NCBI GenBank assembly: GCA_019314005.1
Contig: JAFDAE010000085.1
Location: forward strand, 1 to 8,314
From: Deltaproteobacteria bacterium
GTDB lineage: Bacteria; Desulfobacterota; Desulfobacteria; C00003060; C00003106
DNA length: 8,314 nucleotides
Reading direction: 5' to 3'
Both the position numbers and the translations under genes were made by a program. Positions 1 to 6,022 of this stretch are shown here, piece after piece. The notes beneath the pieces are model-generated. The model saw only the letters and a program-made list of their open reading frames with translations. It was not told where the DNA came from and searched no databases. Within the stretch, counting starts at the first letter, position 1. Each line of letters starts with the position of its first letter.

Positions 1-85
1 CATGATCTGTATTTTCGGTTATAATCCTTGTCAAAAGGACCAGCATGTCCTTTTCATCATCAACAACTAATATTCTTCCTGCCAT
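1..85 (-). CDS. Response regulator, N-terminal fragment (runs off the window edge)
   Basis: Only the first 28 codons lie in the window. They read MAGRILVVDDEKDML and onward, the first beta strand and acidic pocket of a receiver domain (Asp9-Asp10 of the VVDDE motif, which coordinate Mg2+ in this family). The phospho-acceptor Asp and any output domain lie outside, so whether it is a single-domain regulator or a DNA-binding one cannot be told. The ATG is well placed: GAGGAAA precedes it by 5 nt and overlaps the stop of the upstream histidine kinase, whose last base is 12 nt away. The tight spacing suggests translational coupling and makes this regulator the likely cognate partner of that kinase. 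Confidence 0.85.
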   Translation of the reverse strand, partial: MAGRILVVDDEKDMLVLLTRIITENTDH

Positions 86-97
86 GATTTTTCCTCG

Positions 98-1420
98 TCA
101 CCTTTTTACTTTTAGCGCAACCGTAAACGTAGTTCCTCGAGGTTTCTTAGAGGAATCCACCGTACTGCTTTCGCAGGTGATAGACCCTTCGTACTTGCTT
201 ATAATCCCGTGGCTCACAAAGAGACCCAGTCCCGTCCCTTCTCCTTCCTTCTTGGTAGTAAAAAACGGGTCAAAGATTTTGTCCATATTTTCTTCCGGAA
301 TACCGTGACCGCTATCCCGGACCATTACCACTACTTTGTCACGATTTGCATTTAGAGAGGTTTTAACCTCTAAGACTCCTGTCTCTTTAATAGCTGCCGC
401 CGCGTTATTGATGAGATTCAGAAAGACCTGCTGCATTTGACGCGAATCACCTTTTACTCTGGGAAGACCGGATGCCAGGCCTAAGCGAAGTTCAATGTCG
501 TTCATGTCGAGCGAATGTTTGACCACGTTAATGATAGCCTTAATAGCTTCATTGATATCACAATGCTCGGATACACCTTCACCATGGTGGGCAAAGCTCA
601 GCAGGTTTGCCACTACTGCCTTGCAATGTAGGCTATGTCGTTCGATAGTTCTCAAGTCCTCATAACTCTGACTGCCCTTGTCAGTTTTTTCCAAAAGGAG
701 ATCAGTAAACCCGAGTATGATGCCAAGGGGGTTGTTGACCTCATGTGCCACGCCCGCAGCTAAGGTTCCCATGGAGGCAAGCTTTTCGGTATTCACCAGT
801 TGGTTTTCCAGTTTCTTACTTTCAGTAATATCTCTGGCAATGCATAGAACCGATACCACCTTTCCTTGTTCGTTTTTGCGAGGCATGAAATTGGCGCTGA
901 GCCATGTCTGATGTTCCCCTGTGGTTACCATAAATTCATCCCTCACGCTTTTCCCAAACTTAAAAACCAGTCTGATGAGCTTGAGCTGTTGTTCGGCAAT
1001 CTCCGGTGAAAAAAGCGCTGACAAGGGTTTGCCTACAAATTGGGAAGGGGTACCCCCAAAAAAAACCGCGGTAAAGTTGTTGAGAGACCGAAAACGGCCC
1101 GAGGCGTTTACCGTGAAAATAAAGTCCTCGGCGCTCTCCACCAGACTTCGATATCTTTCTTCAGACCTTCTGAGTGCTCTGGTTTTTCCGGATAACTGAT
1201 TCAGAAGTCTGCGAAAGCCCCATTGGTCATAAAATAGGGCGCCTCCTATTCCCGCAAGGAGTGTAAAAATCCCCAAACCATGAAGCCAAAAAAAGCTGTG
1301 AACGCTTTCATGGGGTGATCGAATACTTATCATCAGCGTTGAGACAAAACAGAGCAGGCTGATAGACCAGGCAGTTATAATAGTAGCCTTGATGATTTTG
1401 AGTGAGTTTTGGAAGTCCAT
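98..1420 (-). CDS. Membrane-bound PAS-domain sensor histidine kinase
   Basis: A 440-residue hybrid-free sensor kinase that should autophosphorylate on His226 and pass phosphate to a receiver, probably the regulator encoded 12 nt downstream. Two hydrophobic segments (about 15-33 and 43-64) are joined by only about 9 residues, so there is almost no periplasmic sensor and the signal is probably cytoplasmic or within the membrane. A PAS domain follows at about 86-205 (starting SEERYRSLVESAEDFIF, ending CIARDITESKKLE). The HisKA H-box is around AAGVAHEVNNPLG (221-233). The HATPase_c domain shows the N-box NLINNAAAAI (335-344), G1 box DSGHGIP (369-375), F-box FDPFFTTK (383-390) and G2 box GEGTGLGL (393-400), all intact. 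No good Shine-Dalgarno lies just before the ATG; with a 24-nt gap to the preceding gene, translation may depend on that gene. The ligand cannot be predicted. Confidence 0.92.
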   Translation of the reverse strand: MDFQNSLKIIKATIITAWSISLLCFVSTLMISIRSPHESVHSFFWLHGLGIFTLLAGIGGALFYDQWGFRRLLNQLSGKTRALRRSEERYRSLVESAEDFIFTVNASGRFRSLNNFTAVFFGGTPSQFVGKPLSALFSPEIAEQQLKLIRLVFKFGKSVRDEFMVTTGEHQTWLSANFMPRKNEQGKVVSVLCIARDITESKKLENQLVNTEKLASMGTLAAGVAHEVNNPLGIILGFTDLLLEKTDKGSQSYEDLRTIERHSLHCKAVVANLLSFAHHGEGVSEHCDINEAIKAIINVVKHSLDMNDIELRLGLASGLPRVKGDSRQMQQVFLNLINNAAAAIKETGVLEVKTSLNANRDKVVVMVRDSGHGIPEENMDKIFDPFFTTKKEGEGTGLGLFVSHGIISKYEGSITCESSTVDSSKKPRGTTFTVALKVKR

Positions 1421-1444
1421 TTGTTTTTTCTATTGAGACTGCCT

Positions 1445-4054
1445 CTATTGGGTGAGTTTCGCCTTGCACTCCTCGTCAAGATTGTAATTCCCTTCCATGA
1501 AGGCCTGAACCACACAGTCAATACTCGATTCACTCGTCATTAACATATCCATCTGACGAGTGAACTGGTTGAGCCGCCCTAACATATCGAGCTTTTTCTC
1601 GATTATTTCCTGTTCATGCTTTTTGATTCGAGCGTTAAGCAGATCTTCCTTCACATCGACCGCAAACCCCAGATTTCCCAGGATCTTGGCGATAGCCCTG
1701 ACCCTTCTTGTGCGTCGGGTATGGTCGGCCGCTCCCCCTTTGAAACGGAAGCTTATGTAATTCTTGTTCGGTTTCAGGCCACAGTAGGTATCAATGGTGG
1801 CAAAGTGATAGCCGATTCTCGAACTAAAATTTAAATATTTGTCTGAGATAATAGCATAGCTCTTGTCTCCCAGGCTGCGCCCAAGGTCAGGAGACTTGAA
1901 CATCTGTCGTCCCATAACAGAGAGAAAACCCTTGATATCTATAGATCGCGGTTCGTGCCATCGGATACCTTTGTGAGTCATCCCCTTGAGCAATGCCTTC
2001 AGCGGGATGGAGGTAATATCCCCCAGAGTCGCTTGTCTTGTCTCGTACGTTTTTTGATCGGTCAGCCCCCCTCCCATATCAATAACGTAGAGCTTTATTG
2101 GAAGCGCCACATCTAAATGGATGGCTATATTCTCCTCGTCGCTCAATACGTCACTAATTTTGAACATTTGCGCGAAAGACTTTTCATGAACATAGCGGGC
2201 GATATCATGGATAGAACCACAGAACCGGGGGGCAAACTTTTTGTTTTCGGTGTCGGTTAAGTGGAGCGGGATGACATAGTGACAAATTCTTTTTAACGTC
2301 TGATATACCGGGGTATTCTTCATATAGGTTTCGGCGACATGATCCAAACGGAGAAGTTCCATGACTTTCCCCTGGTAGACCCGACCTGTGTAGGCATCAA
2401 CGGTTATTTCCATCTCTGCGGGAATCTTTTCCGAGGCCGCCTGGGCGCCAACAATTGTGGGAACCTTGAACTCTCTGGCCAGAGAGGCCATGTGACCCGC
2501 GATTCCTCCAGCGTCGGTCACAATAGCCTTGGCCTTGTTCATGAGGCGGACAAACTTTGGCGAAGAATATCTCGCCACAAGGACGCCTCCCTCAGGAAAA
2601 TTGATTATGTCTTCGTCCCTGTATACATGGTAGGCCTGACCGTAGCCCACACCCGGATAGGCAATTGAACCTTTTTCGATTAACACGGGGTAGCCGGATA
2701 TTTTCGCGTAGGTATCTTTAAGCCCGCTTTTTTCGTAAGTAGAAACACTTAACGGACGGGACTGCAGAATGATTAACTCTTGTTTAGAATTCAGGGCCCA
2801 TTCCACATCCTGGGGCGATCGAAAATGCCTTTCCAGGGCCACAACCACTTTAGCCAAGGTACGAATTTCAGCATCGGTGAGACAGGATTGATTCTTGCTT
2901 TCATCCGGAACAGGGATTTCTATGAGACCACCTCCGGGATTGCTGCTCAATTGGACATCTTTCACCGGGGCCTTGCTTTCGAGGATCGTAAAGTTTTCGT
3001 CTTTACTTACGACGTACACATCCGGTTGGACGGCGCCGTCAACAGCATAAGGTCCCAGGCCCCATACGGCATTAATAATAATGTTGTCTTCTATAGGGCT
3101 GTATGGATGTCGGGAATAGGCGACTCCGCTGACCACCGAATCGACCATTTCCAGACAGCCGACACTCATCGCTGTATCTCTTTCCCTAATTCCCTTGTTC
3201 AGGCGGTAGAAGATAGCCCGTTGTGTATAGAGGCTGGCAACAACATATTTATATGACTGAACTATTTTTTCACGCGGAACATTGAGCATTGAGAGATATT
3301 GACCGGCATAAGAAAGCTCACTGTCTTCCCCTACTGCGCTGCTTCTCAAAGAAACCCGCGGCGTGTGGCCCAATCTATCCGAAAGTTCTTGGTAGGCGCC
3401 TAAGATGGCCTCTTTCATTTTTGTGGGGATACGGGCTGTAATGATTAGGTGTTGAATTTCTTCACTTACCCGTTCAATGCTCCGAGGATCGCTCAGGTCT
3501 AACTGCATATTTCTTTTGTTAATTTCGTCTTGAAGGTTATTTTGCTCCCAAAAGTACTGATAGGCGGAGGTAGTAATAATGAACCCGTCGGGTATGGTCA
3601 AGTTGACCTTGTTCTTGATTTCTCCCAGATTGGCATTCTTGCCGCCCATACTATCGAACATGTTCCTGTTGACCGCTGTGTATGGAACAATCAGTTCAAT
3701 AATGGGTATTTCCTTTTGCTGATAAAGTTCCGTCTTTATATTTTTATTTATTTGTTCCAGGGCATCATAGAGAGGCAGGTATTTGTCTCCGGAGATAATG
3801 TTTAGATTTTTGACCATACGGAAGGCATGGAAGGCGGCCCTTGTGGCTGTAGAACGGATGTAAGACATGCCGAATACGTCATGCCCGGCTAATTTTTTTT
3901 TCAGATCTGCTACTATTACAAGGATTTCATCATTAGAAGAAATAAGCTCTCTGAAATAGACGTATTTTAGTTTAAACTTTGCCTGCAGGTCGGCTCGGAG
4001 GGAAGGGGGGCGTTTCCTGCTCCGGCGAAAGAGTTTTTGAAAATACTTAATCAT
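1445..4054 (-). CDS. PEP-synthase/PPDK-like protein with ATP-grasp and phosphohistidine domains but no PEP-binding barrel
   Basis: Numbering is from the ATG at 4054 (869 aa). Residues 1-120 form a helical, basic N-terminal extension. Residues about 122-438 form a PPDK_N-type ATP-grasp domain: GGKNANLGE (Lys139), LRSSAVGED (Arg237), EMVDSVVSGVAYSRHP (Glu302), DVEWAL (Glu418) and LQSRPLS, all matching nucleotide-binding positions of PEP synthase and PPDK. Residues about 489-562 form the mobile phosphohistidine domain with His521 in GGIAGHMA. After it, PEP synthase normally has a TIM barrel with a GTNDLTQ-type motif. I see none; instead about 300 residues of unrecognised sequence include VIDMGGGL, a basic stretch SFRFKGGAADHTRRTRRVR (about 768-786) and a charged helical end. 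The frame extends upstream to a TTG at 4120 (891 aa), but that TTG has no Shine-Dalgarno and lies just below a possible -10; the ATG also lacks one, so the start is uncertain. Lead gene of an operon with a kinase and regulator; a signalling or phosphotransfer role is inferred. Confidence 0.85.
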   Translation of the reverse strand: MIKYFQKLFRRSRKRPPSLRADLQAKFKLKYVYFRELISSNDEILVIVADLKKKLAGHDVFGMSYIRSTATRAAFHAFRMVKNLNIISGDKYLPLYDALEQINKNIKTELYQQKEIPIIELIVPYTAVNRNMFDSMGGKNANLGEIKNKVNLTIPDGFIITTSAYQYFWEQNNLQDEINKRNMQLDLSDPRSIERVSEEIQHLIITARIPTKMKEAILGAYQELSDRLGHTPRVSLRSSAVGEDSELSYAGQYLSMLNVPREKIVQSYKYVVASLYTQRAIFYRLNKGIRERDTAMSVGCLEMVDSVVSGVAYSRHPYSPIEDNIIINAVWGLGPYAVDGAVQPDVYVVSKDENFTILESKAPVKDVQLSSNPGGGLIEIPVPDESKNQSCLTDAEIRTLAKVVVALERHFRSPQDVEWALNSKQELIILQSRPLSVSTYEKSGLKDTYAKISGYPVLIEKGSIAYPGVGYGQAYHVYRDEDIINFPEGGVLVARYSSPKFVRLMNKAKAIVTDAGGIAGHMASLAREFKVPTIVGAQAASEKIPAEMEITVDAYTGRVYQGKVMELLRLDHVAETYMKNTPVYQTLKRICHYVIPLHLTDTENKKFAPRFCGSIHDIARYVHEKSFAQMFKISDVLSDEENIAIHLDVALPIKLYVIDMGGGLTDQKTYETRQATLGDITSIPLKALLKGMTHKGIRWHEPRSIDIKGFLSVMGRQMFKSPDLGRSLGDKSYAIISDKYLNFSSRIGYHFATIDTYCGLKPNKNYISFRFKGGAADHTRRTRRVRAIAKILGNLGFAVDVKEDLLNARIKKHEQEIIEKKLDMLGRLNQFTRQMDMLMTSESSIDCVVQAFMEGNYNLDEECKAKLTQ

Positions 4055-4125
4055 AAGCAGATTATAAAAAAATTGAGATACCTTTTGGGGGTAGTTTACA
4101 TTTTTCCAACCAAAGTTCAATAGAA

Positions 4126-4131
4126 ATTATA
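4126..4131 (-). promoter_or_regulatory. Candidate -10 element (TATAAT) for the PEP-synthase-like operon
   Basis: The minus strand reads TATAAT exactly. No good -35 hexamer sits 16-18 bp upstream (nearest is ATGCTT). If real, transcription would start near 4119, on top of the alternative TTG codon, which favours the ATG at 4054 as the translation start. Confidence 0.3.
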
Positions 4132-4172
4132 ACGATGCAAAGGTCTCAAAGCATACCTGGACGCTTTGCCTA

Positions 4173-4200
4173 TTGCAAGAGTAAACCAAAGTGTTATATG
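4173..4200 (+). promoter_or_regulatory. Candidate sigma-70-type promoter for the response regulator-kinase operon
   Basis: TTGCAA (4173-4178), a 16-bp spacer and TATATG (4195-4200) give a weak -35/-10 pair, predicting a leader of about 90 nt before the ATG at 4299. Each hexamer matches consensus at 4 of 6 positions. The palindrome at 4202-4215 would lie over the start site. Confidence 0.25.
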
Positions 4201-4201
4201 A

Positions 4202-4215
4202 GATAGAAATCTATC
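4202..4215. promoter_or_regulatory. Palindrome GATAGA-AA-TCTATC, possible operator
   Basis: Perfect 6-bp half-sites around a 2-bp centre, in the divergent intergenic region and just below the candidate plus-strand -10. The size suits a dimeric regulator, but no second copy was seen in the window and no regulator can be named. Confidence 0.25.
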
Positions 4216-4298
4216 AATTCAGGTTGTTTTTACTATTTTGGTATGAGAGCACTTAGTATGCTTGTGGACGGAAACCAACCATTAACGGGAGTCATAGT

Positions 4299-4745
4299 AT
4301 GGAGCGTTTCAGGGTTTTGGTTGTTGACGATGAAGTCGATTTTCTTGAAACAATGGTTAAGCGGTTGAAAAAGCGTAACCTTGATGTGATGGGTGTAAAG
4401 AGCGGAGAGGAGGCCCTTCAGATTTTGGACAAAGAACCTGTTGACGTGGTAGTCCTGGATGTCAAGATGCCGGGTATGGATGGGGAGGATACGCTGCGGG
4501 AAATAAAAAGAAGAAAGCCTCTTGTTCAGGTTATTATGCTCACTGCCCACGGTTCAGTAGATTCAGGCATTGAAGATATGACACTCGGGGCGTTTGATTA
4601 CATTGTGAAACCGGCAGATCTCGACGGCTTGATGCAAAAGATGGAGCAGGCCTATAAAAAGAAGTTGATTCACGAGGAAAAGATTCGCCGTGCTAAGATT
4701 GTAGCGCTTGACCATGGCAGCGCTCCTGTCAAAAATCGCGGCTGA
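4299..4745 (+). CDS. Single-domain response regulator (CheY-like receiver)
   Basis: A 148-residue protein that is essentially one receiver domain. The acidic pocket is Asp10-Asp11 (LVVDDE), the phospho-acceptor is Asp54 (VVLDVKMPGMDG), the switch Thr is Thr82 (MLTAHG) and the conserved Lys is Lys104 (YIVKPAD), so it should be phosphorylatable. After about residue 122 there is only a short charged tail (KKLIHEEKIRRAKI and on to residue 148), with no DNA-binding or enzymatic output, so it probably acts by protein contact or as a phosphate relay or sink. GGGAG at 4287-4291 lies 7 nt before the ATG. The soluble histidine kinase starts 21 nt after its stop, making it the likely partner; the sigma-54 activator further on is a second candidate receiver for the same kinase. 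Confidence 0.93.
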   Translation: MERFRVLVVDDEVDFLETMVKRLKKRNLDVMGVKSGEEALQILDKEPVDVVVLDVKMPGMDGEDTLREIKRRKPLVQVIMLTAHGSVDSGIEDMTLGAFDYIVKPADLDGLMQKMEQAYKKKLIHEEKIRRAKIVALDHGSAPVKNRG

Positions 4746-4766
4746 TGGTCATGGAAGGAGAATCCA

Positions 4767-5876
4767 TTGTTTGAAACTATGACAAGAGAGGTGCCTCTTC
4801 CTCTGGCGATTGTCGACAACAGCGGACAGATAATATTTGCCAACAAATGCTCGGAAGAGCTTTGCGGATACAGTCGGGGGGAATTCGTAGGGATGAACTT
4901 GCGAGATCTGTGTGCGCCTTACGAACAGAACCGATATATCTTCACAAAGTTGTCTAACATCCAAAAAACGATGGAGGTCGATATTGACCTTAAGCGGAAA
5001 AGTGGCGAGACCTTCACAGCAAACGTCTCCTTCGCCCCCTTTCACCATCATGGGACACCATACCTCTTTCTAATTTTCAGAGACGTAACCACAAGGCGGG
5101 TGCAGGAAGGAAAAACTCGAGAAGATGAGGAGCGGTACCGCAGACTACTTGAAGAACGGAACATATTGCAGGATCAGCTCCATCGGTCCAGTAAGGTTGC
5201 CTTTATGGGTGAGTTGGCCGCTGGTATTGCCCATGAAATCAACAATCCTCTTGGGATTATCCTCGGATTTGTCCAGGATATTTTAGAGGAAATTTCTTCG
5301 GATAATCCTATCTTTGAATCGATTAAGATTATTGAACAAGAGACGGCTCGGTGTGCGGATGTGGTGAAGGAATTTTTGGACTTTGCCCGGTTAAAACCCC
5401 CGGAGAGGACATCTGTGGACATCGTCGAACTTCTTGAAGATTCCATTGTATTACTTACGCCCAGAATTAAGCAAAACAGGGTCGGCATCAAAAGGGCTTT
5501 TGGGGAAGGACTACCTGCCATTGAGCTTGATCCACAACTCATACAGCAAGTTTTCCTTAATGTAATGATTAATGCGATTCAAGCAATGCCTGACGGGGGG
5601 AATCTTGACCTTGGGATCGATCTTGTTCGCATTCGTCAGGCGGGAGAACCCGAAGAGTACGTGAGGATAACGATATCGGATACAGGCTCCGGGATATCTG
5701 ACAAAGATTTTTTTTTTTTTTTTTATCCCTTTTTCACGACTAAGGGAAGCAAGGGGACAGGATTGGGGCTTTCGGTTTGCCAGCGTGTCATGGAAGACCA
5801 CCAAGGGAAGATTGAAATAAATCGTCGTAAGGGATCCGGAACCACGTGCAGTCTCTATTTGCCGATAAAGGATTGA
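4767..5876 (+). CDS. Soluble PAS-domain sensor histidine kinase (TTG start, T17 run in the ATP-binding domain)
   Basis: A 369-residue cytoplasmic kinase without membrane segments. The PAS domain is at about 5-110 (LAIVDNSGQIIFANKCSEEL through IFRDVTTRR), then a charged helical linker (112-140), HisKA with His156 in AAGIAHEINNPLG, and HATPase_c with N-box NVMINAIQAM (265-274), G1 DTGSGI (305-310), F-box YPFFTTK (320-326) and G2 KGTGLGL (329-335). The TTG start is chosen because GGAAGGAG (4753-4760) sits 6 nt upstream; an in-frame ATG at 4779 is less well placed. Just before the F-box a run of 17 T (5708-5724) encodes five consecutive Phe where the family has a mixed helix such as the PEENMDKIF of the neighbouring kinase. 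The distance from G1 to F-box is unchanged, so the frame is intact. It lies between two receiver genes and probably phosphorylates one or both. Confidence 0.92.
   Translation: MFETMTREVPLPLAIVDNSGQIIFANKCSEELCGYSRGEFVGMNLRDLCAPYEQNRYIFTKLSNIQKTMEVDIDLKRKSGETFTANVSFAPFHHHGTPYLFLIFRDVTTRRVQEGKTREDEERYRRLLEERNILQDQLHRSSKVAFMGELAAGIAHEINNPLGIILGFVQDILEEISSDNPIFESIKIIEQETARCADVVKEFLDFARLKPPERTSVDIVELLEDSIVLLTPRIKQNRVGIKRAFGEGLPAIELDPQLIQQVFLNVMINAIQAMPDGGNLDLGIDLVRIRQAGEPEEYVRITISDTGSGISDKDFFFFFYPFFTTKGSKGTGLGLSVCQRVMEDHQGKIEINRRKGSGTTCSLYLPIKD
5708..5724 (+). repeat. Homopolymer run of 17 T inside the kinase gene
   Basis: Seventeen uninterrupted T residues within the HATPase_c coding region, producing DKDFFFFFY. 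Any single-base slip would frameshift the kinase before its F and G2 boxes and destroy ATP binding. It may be a slippage-prone switch or a sequencing or assembly artefact. Confidence 0.95.
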
Positions 5877-5926
5877 GGAATTTAGGGATTGAGGAATTTA
5901 GGGATTGAGGAATTGATGGGCTTAGG
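5871..5926 (+). repeat. Octamer tandem repeat overlapping the kinase stop codon
   Basis: Five clean 8-bp units alternate GATTGAGG and AATTTAGG (5871-5910), followed by decayed units AATTGATG and GGCTTAGG up to 5926. The higher-order unit is 16 bp, GATTGAGGAATTTAGG, present twice exactly plus a partial third. The first unit contains the kinase's last codon and TGA stop. The tract fills much of the 146-nt gap before the sigma-54 activator gene. Confidence 0.9.
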
Positions 5927-5933
5927 GGTTGCG
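5918..5933 (+). promoter_or_regulatory. Weak -24/-12-like element upstream of the activator gene
   Basis: GGGC (5918-5921) and TTGC (5929-5932) put GG and GC at the 12-bp spacing of sigma-54 promoters, but the T before GG and the A/T after GC are missing. It could mean autoregulation with a leader of about 80 nt, yet it lies at the edge of the octamer repeats and may be chance. Confidence 0.18.
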
Positions 5934-5935
5934 AA

Positions 5936-5963
5936 TTGTTTTAGCAGGTTATGCATCTATAAA
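5936..5963 (+). promoter_or_regulatory. Candidate sigma-70-type promoter for the sigma-54 activator gene
   Basis: TTGTTT (5936-5941), a 16-bp spacer and TATAAA (5958-5963) form a plausible -35/-10 pair about 60 nt before the ATG at 6023. With the 146-nt gap it would let the activator be transcribed separately from the upstream kinase. Confidence 0.3.
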
Positions 5964-5985
5964 ATTGAATAATTCAGCAAAATTT

Positions 5986-6005
5986 GACTTTTTACGACAC
6001 CATCA
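5986..6005 (+). repeat. 20-bp repeat copy (GACTTTTTACGA core) before the activator gene
   Basis: GACTTTTTACGA at 5986-5997 recurs exactly at 8216-8227, and the next 8 bases match at 5 positions, giving 17 of 20. Both copies lie in leaders shortly before a gene start and in the same orientation. Confidence 0.6.
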
Positions 6006-6022
6006 CTCTTGAAGGGGAAACA

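Larger units (their letters stand above)
4055..4298. other. Divergent intergenic region between the two signalling operons
   Basis: These 244 nt separate the minus-strand PEP-synthase-like operon from the plus-strand response-regulator operon and must hold both promoters. Visible elements are a TATAAT on the minus strand (4126-4131), a loose -35/-10 pair on the plus strand (4173-4200), a short dyad CAAAGC/GCTTTG (4147-4168) and a palindrome GATAGA-AA-TCTATC (4202-4215). I found no -24/-12 spacing (TGG..TGC) on either strand here, so both operons are probably not sigma-54 dependent. Confidence 0.5.

Noticed and set aside
4055..4120. 22-residue N-terminal extension of the PEP-synthase-like protein from TTG 4120
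   Set aside because: No ribosome binding site, rare start codon and a TATAAT just upstream that would place the transcript start on the codon. Not excluded, since the ATG at 4054 also lacks a Shine-Dalgarno.
4149..4263. Inverted pair AAGCATAC (4149-4156) and GTATGCTT (4256-4263)
   Set aside because: An 8-bp inverted match 100 bp apart in a region of this size is reasonably likely by chance.
5984..6022. Longer version of the sigma-54 activator starting at TTG 5984
   Set aside because: No Shine-Dalgarno precedes it, the added 13 residues precede the receiver fold, and the ATG at 6023 has a good AAGGGGA; the extra part also overlaps a repeat element.
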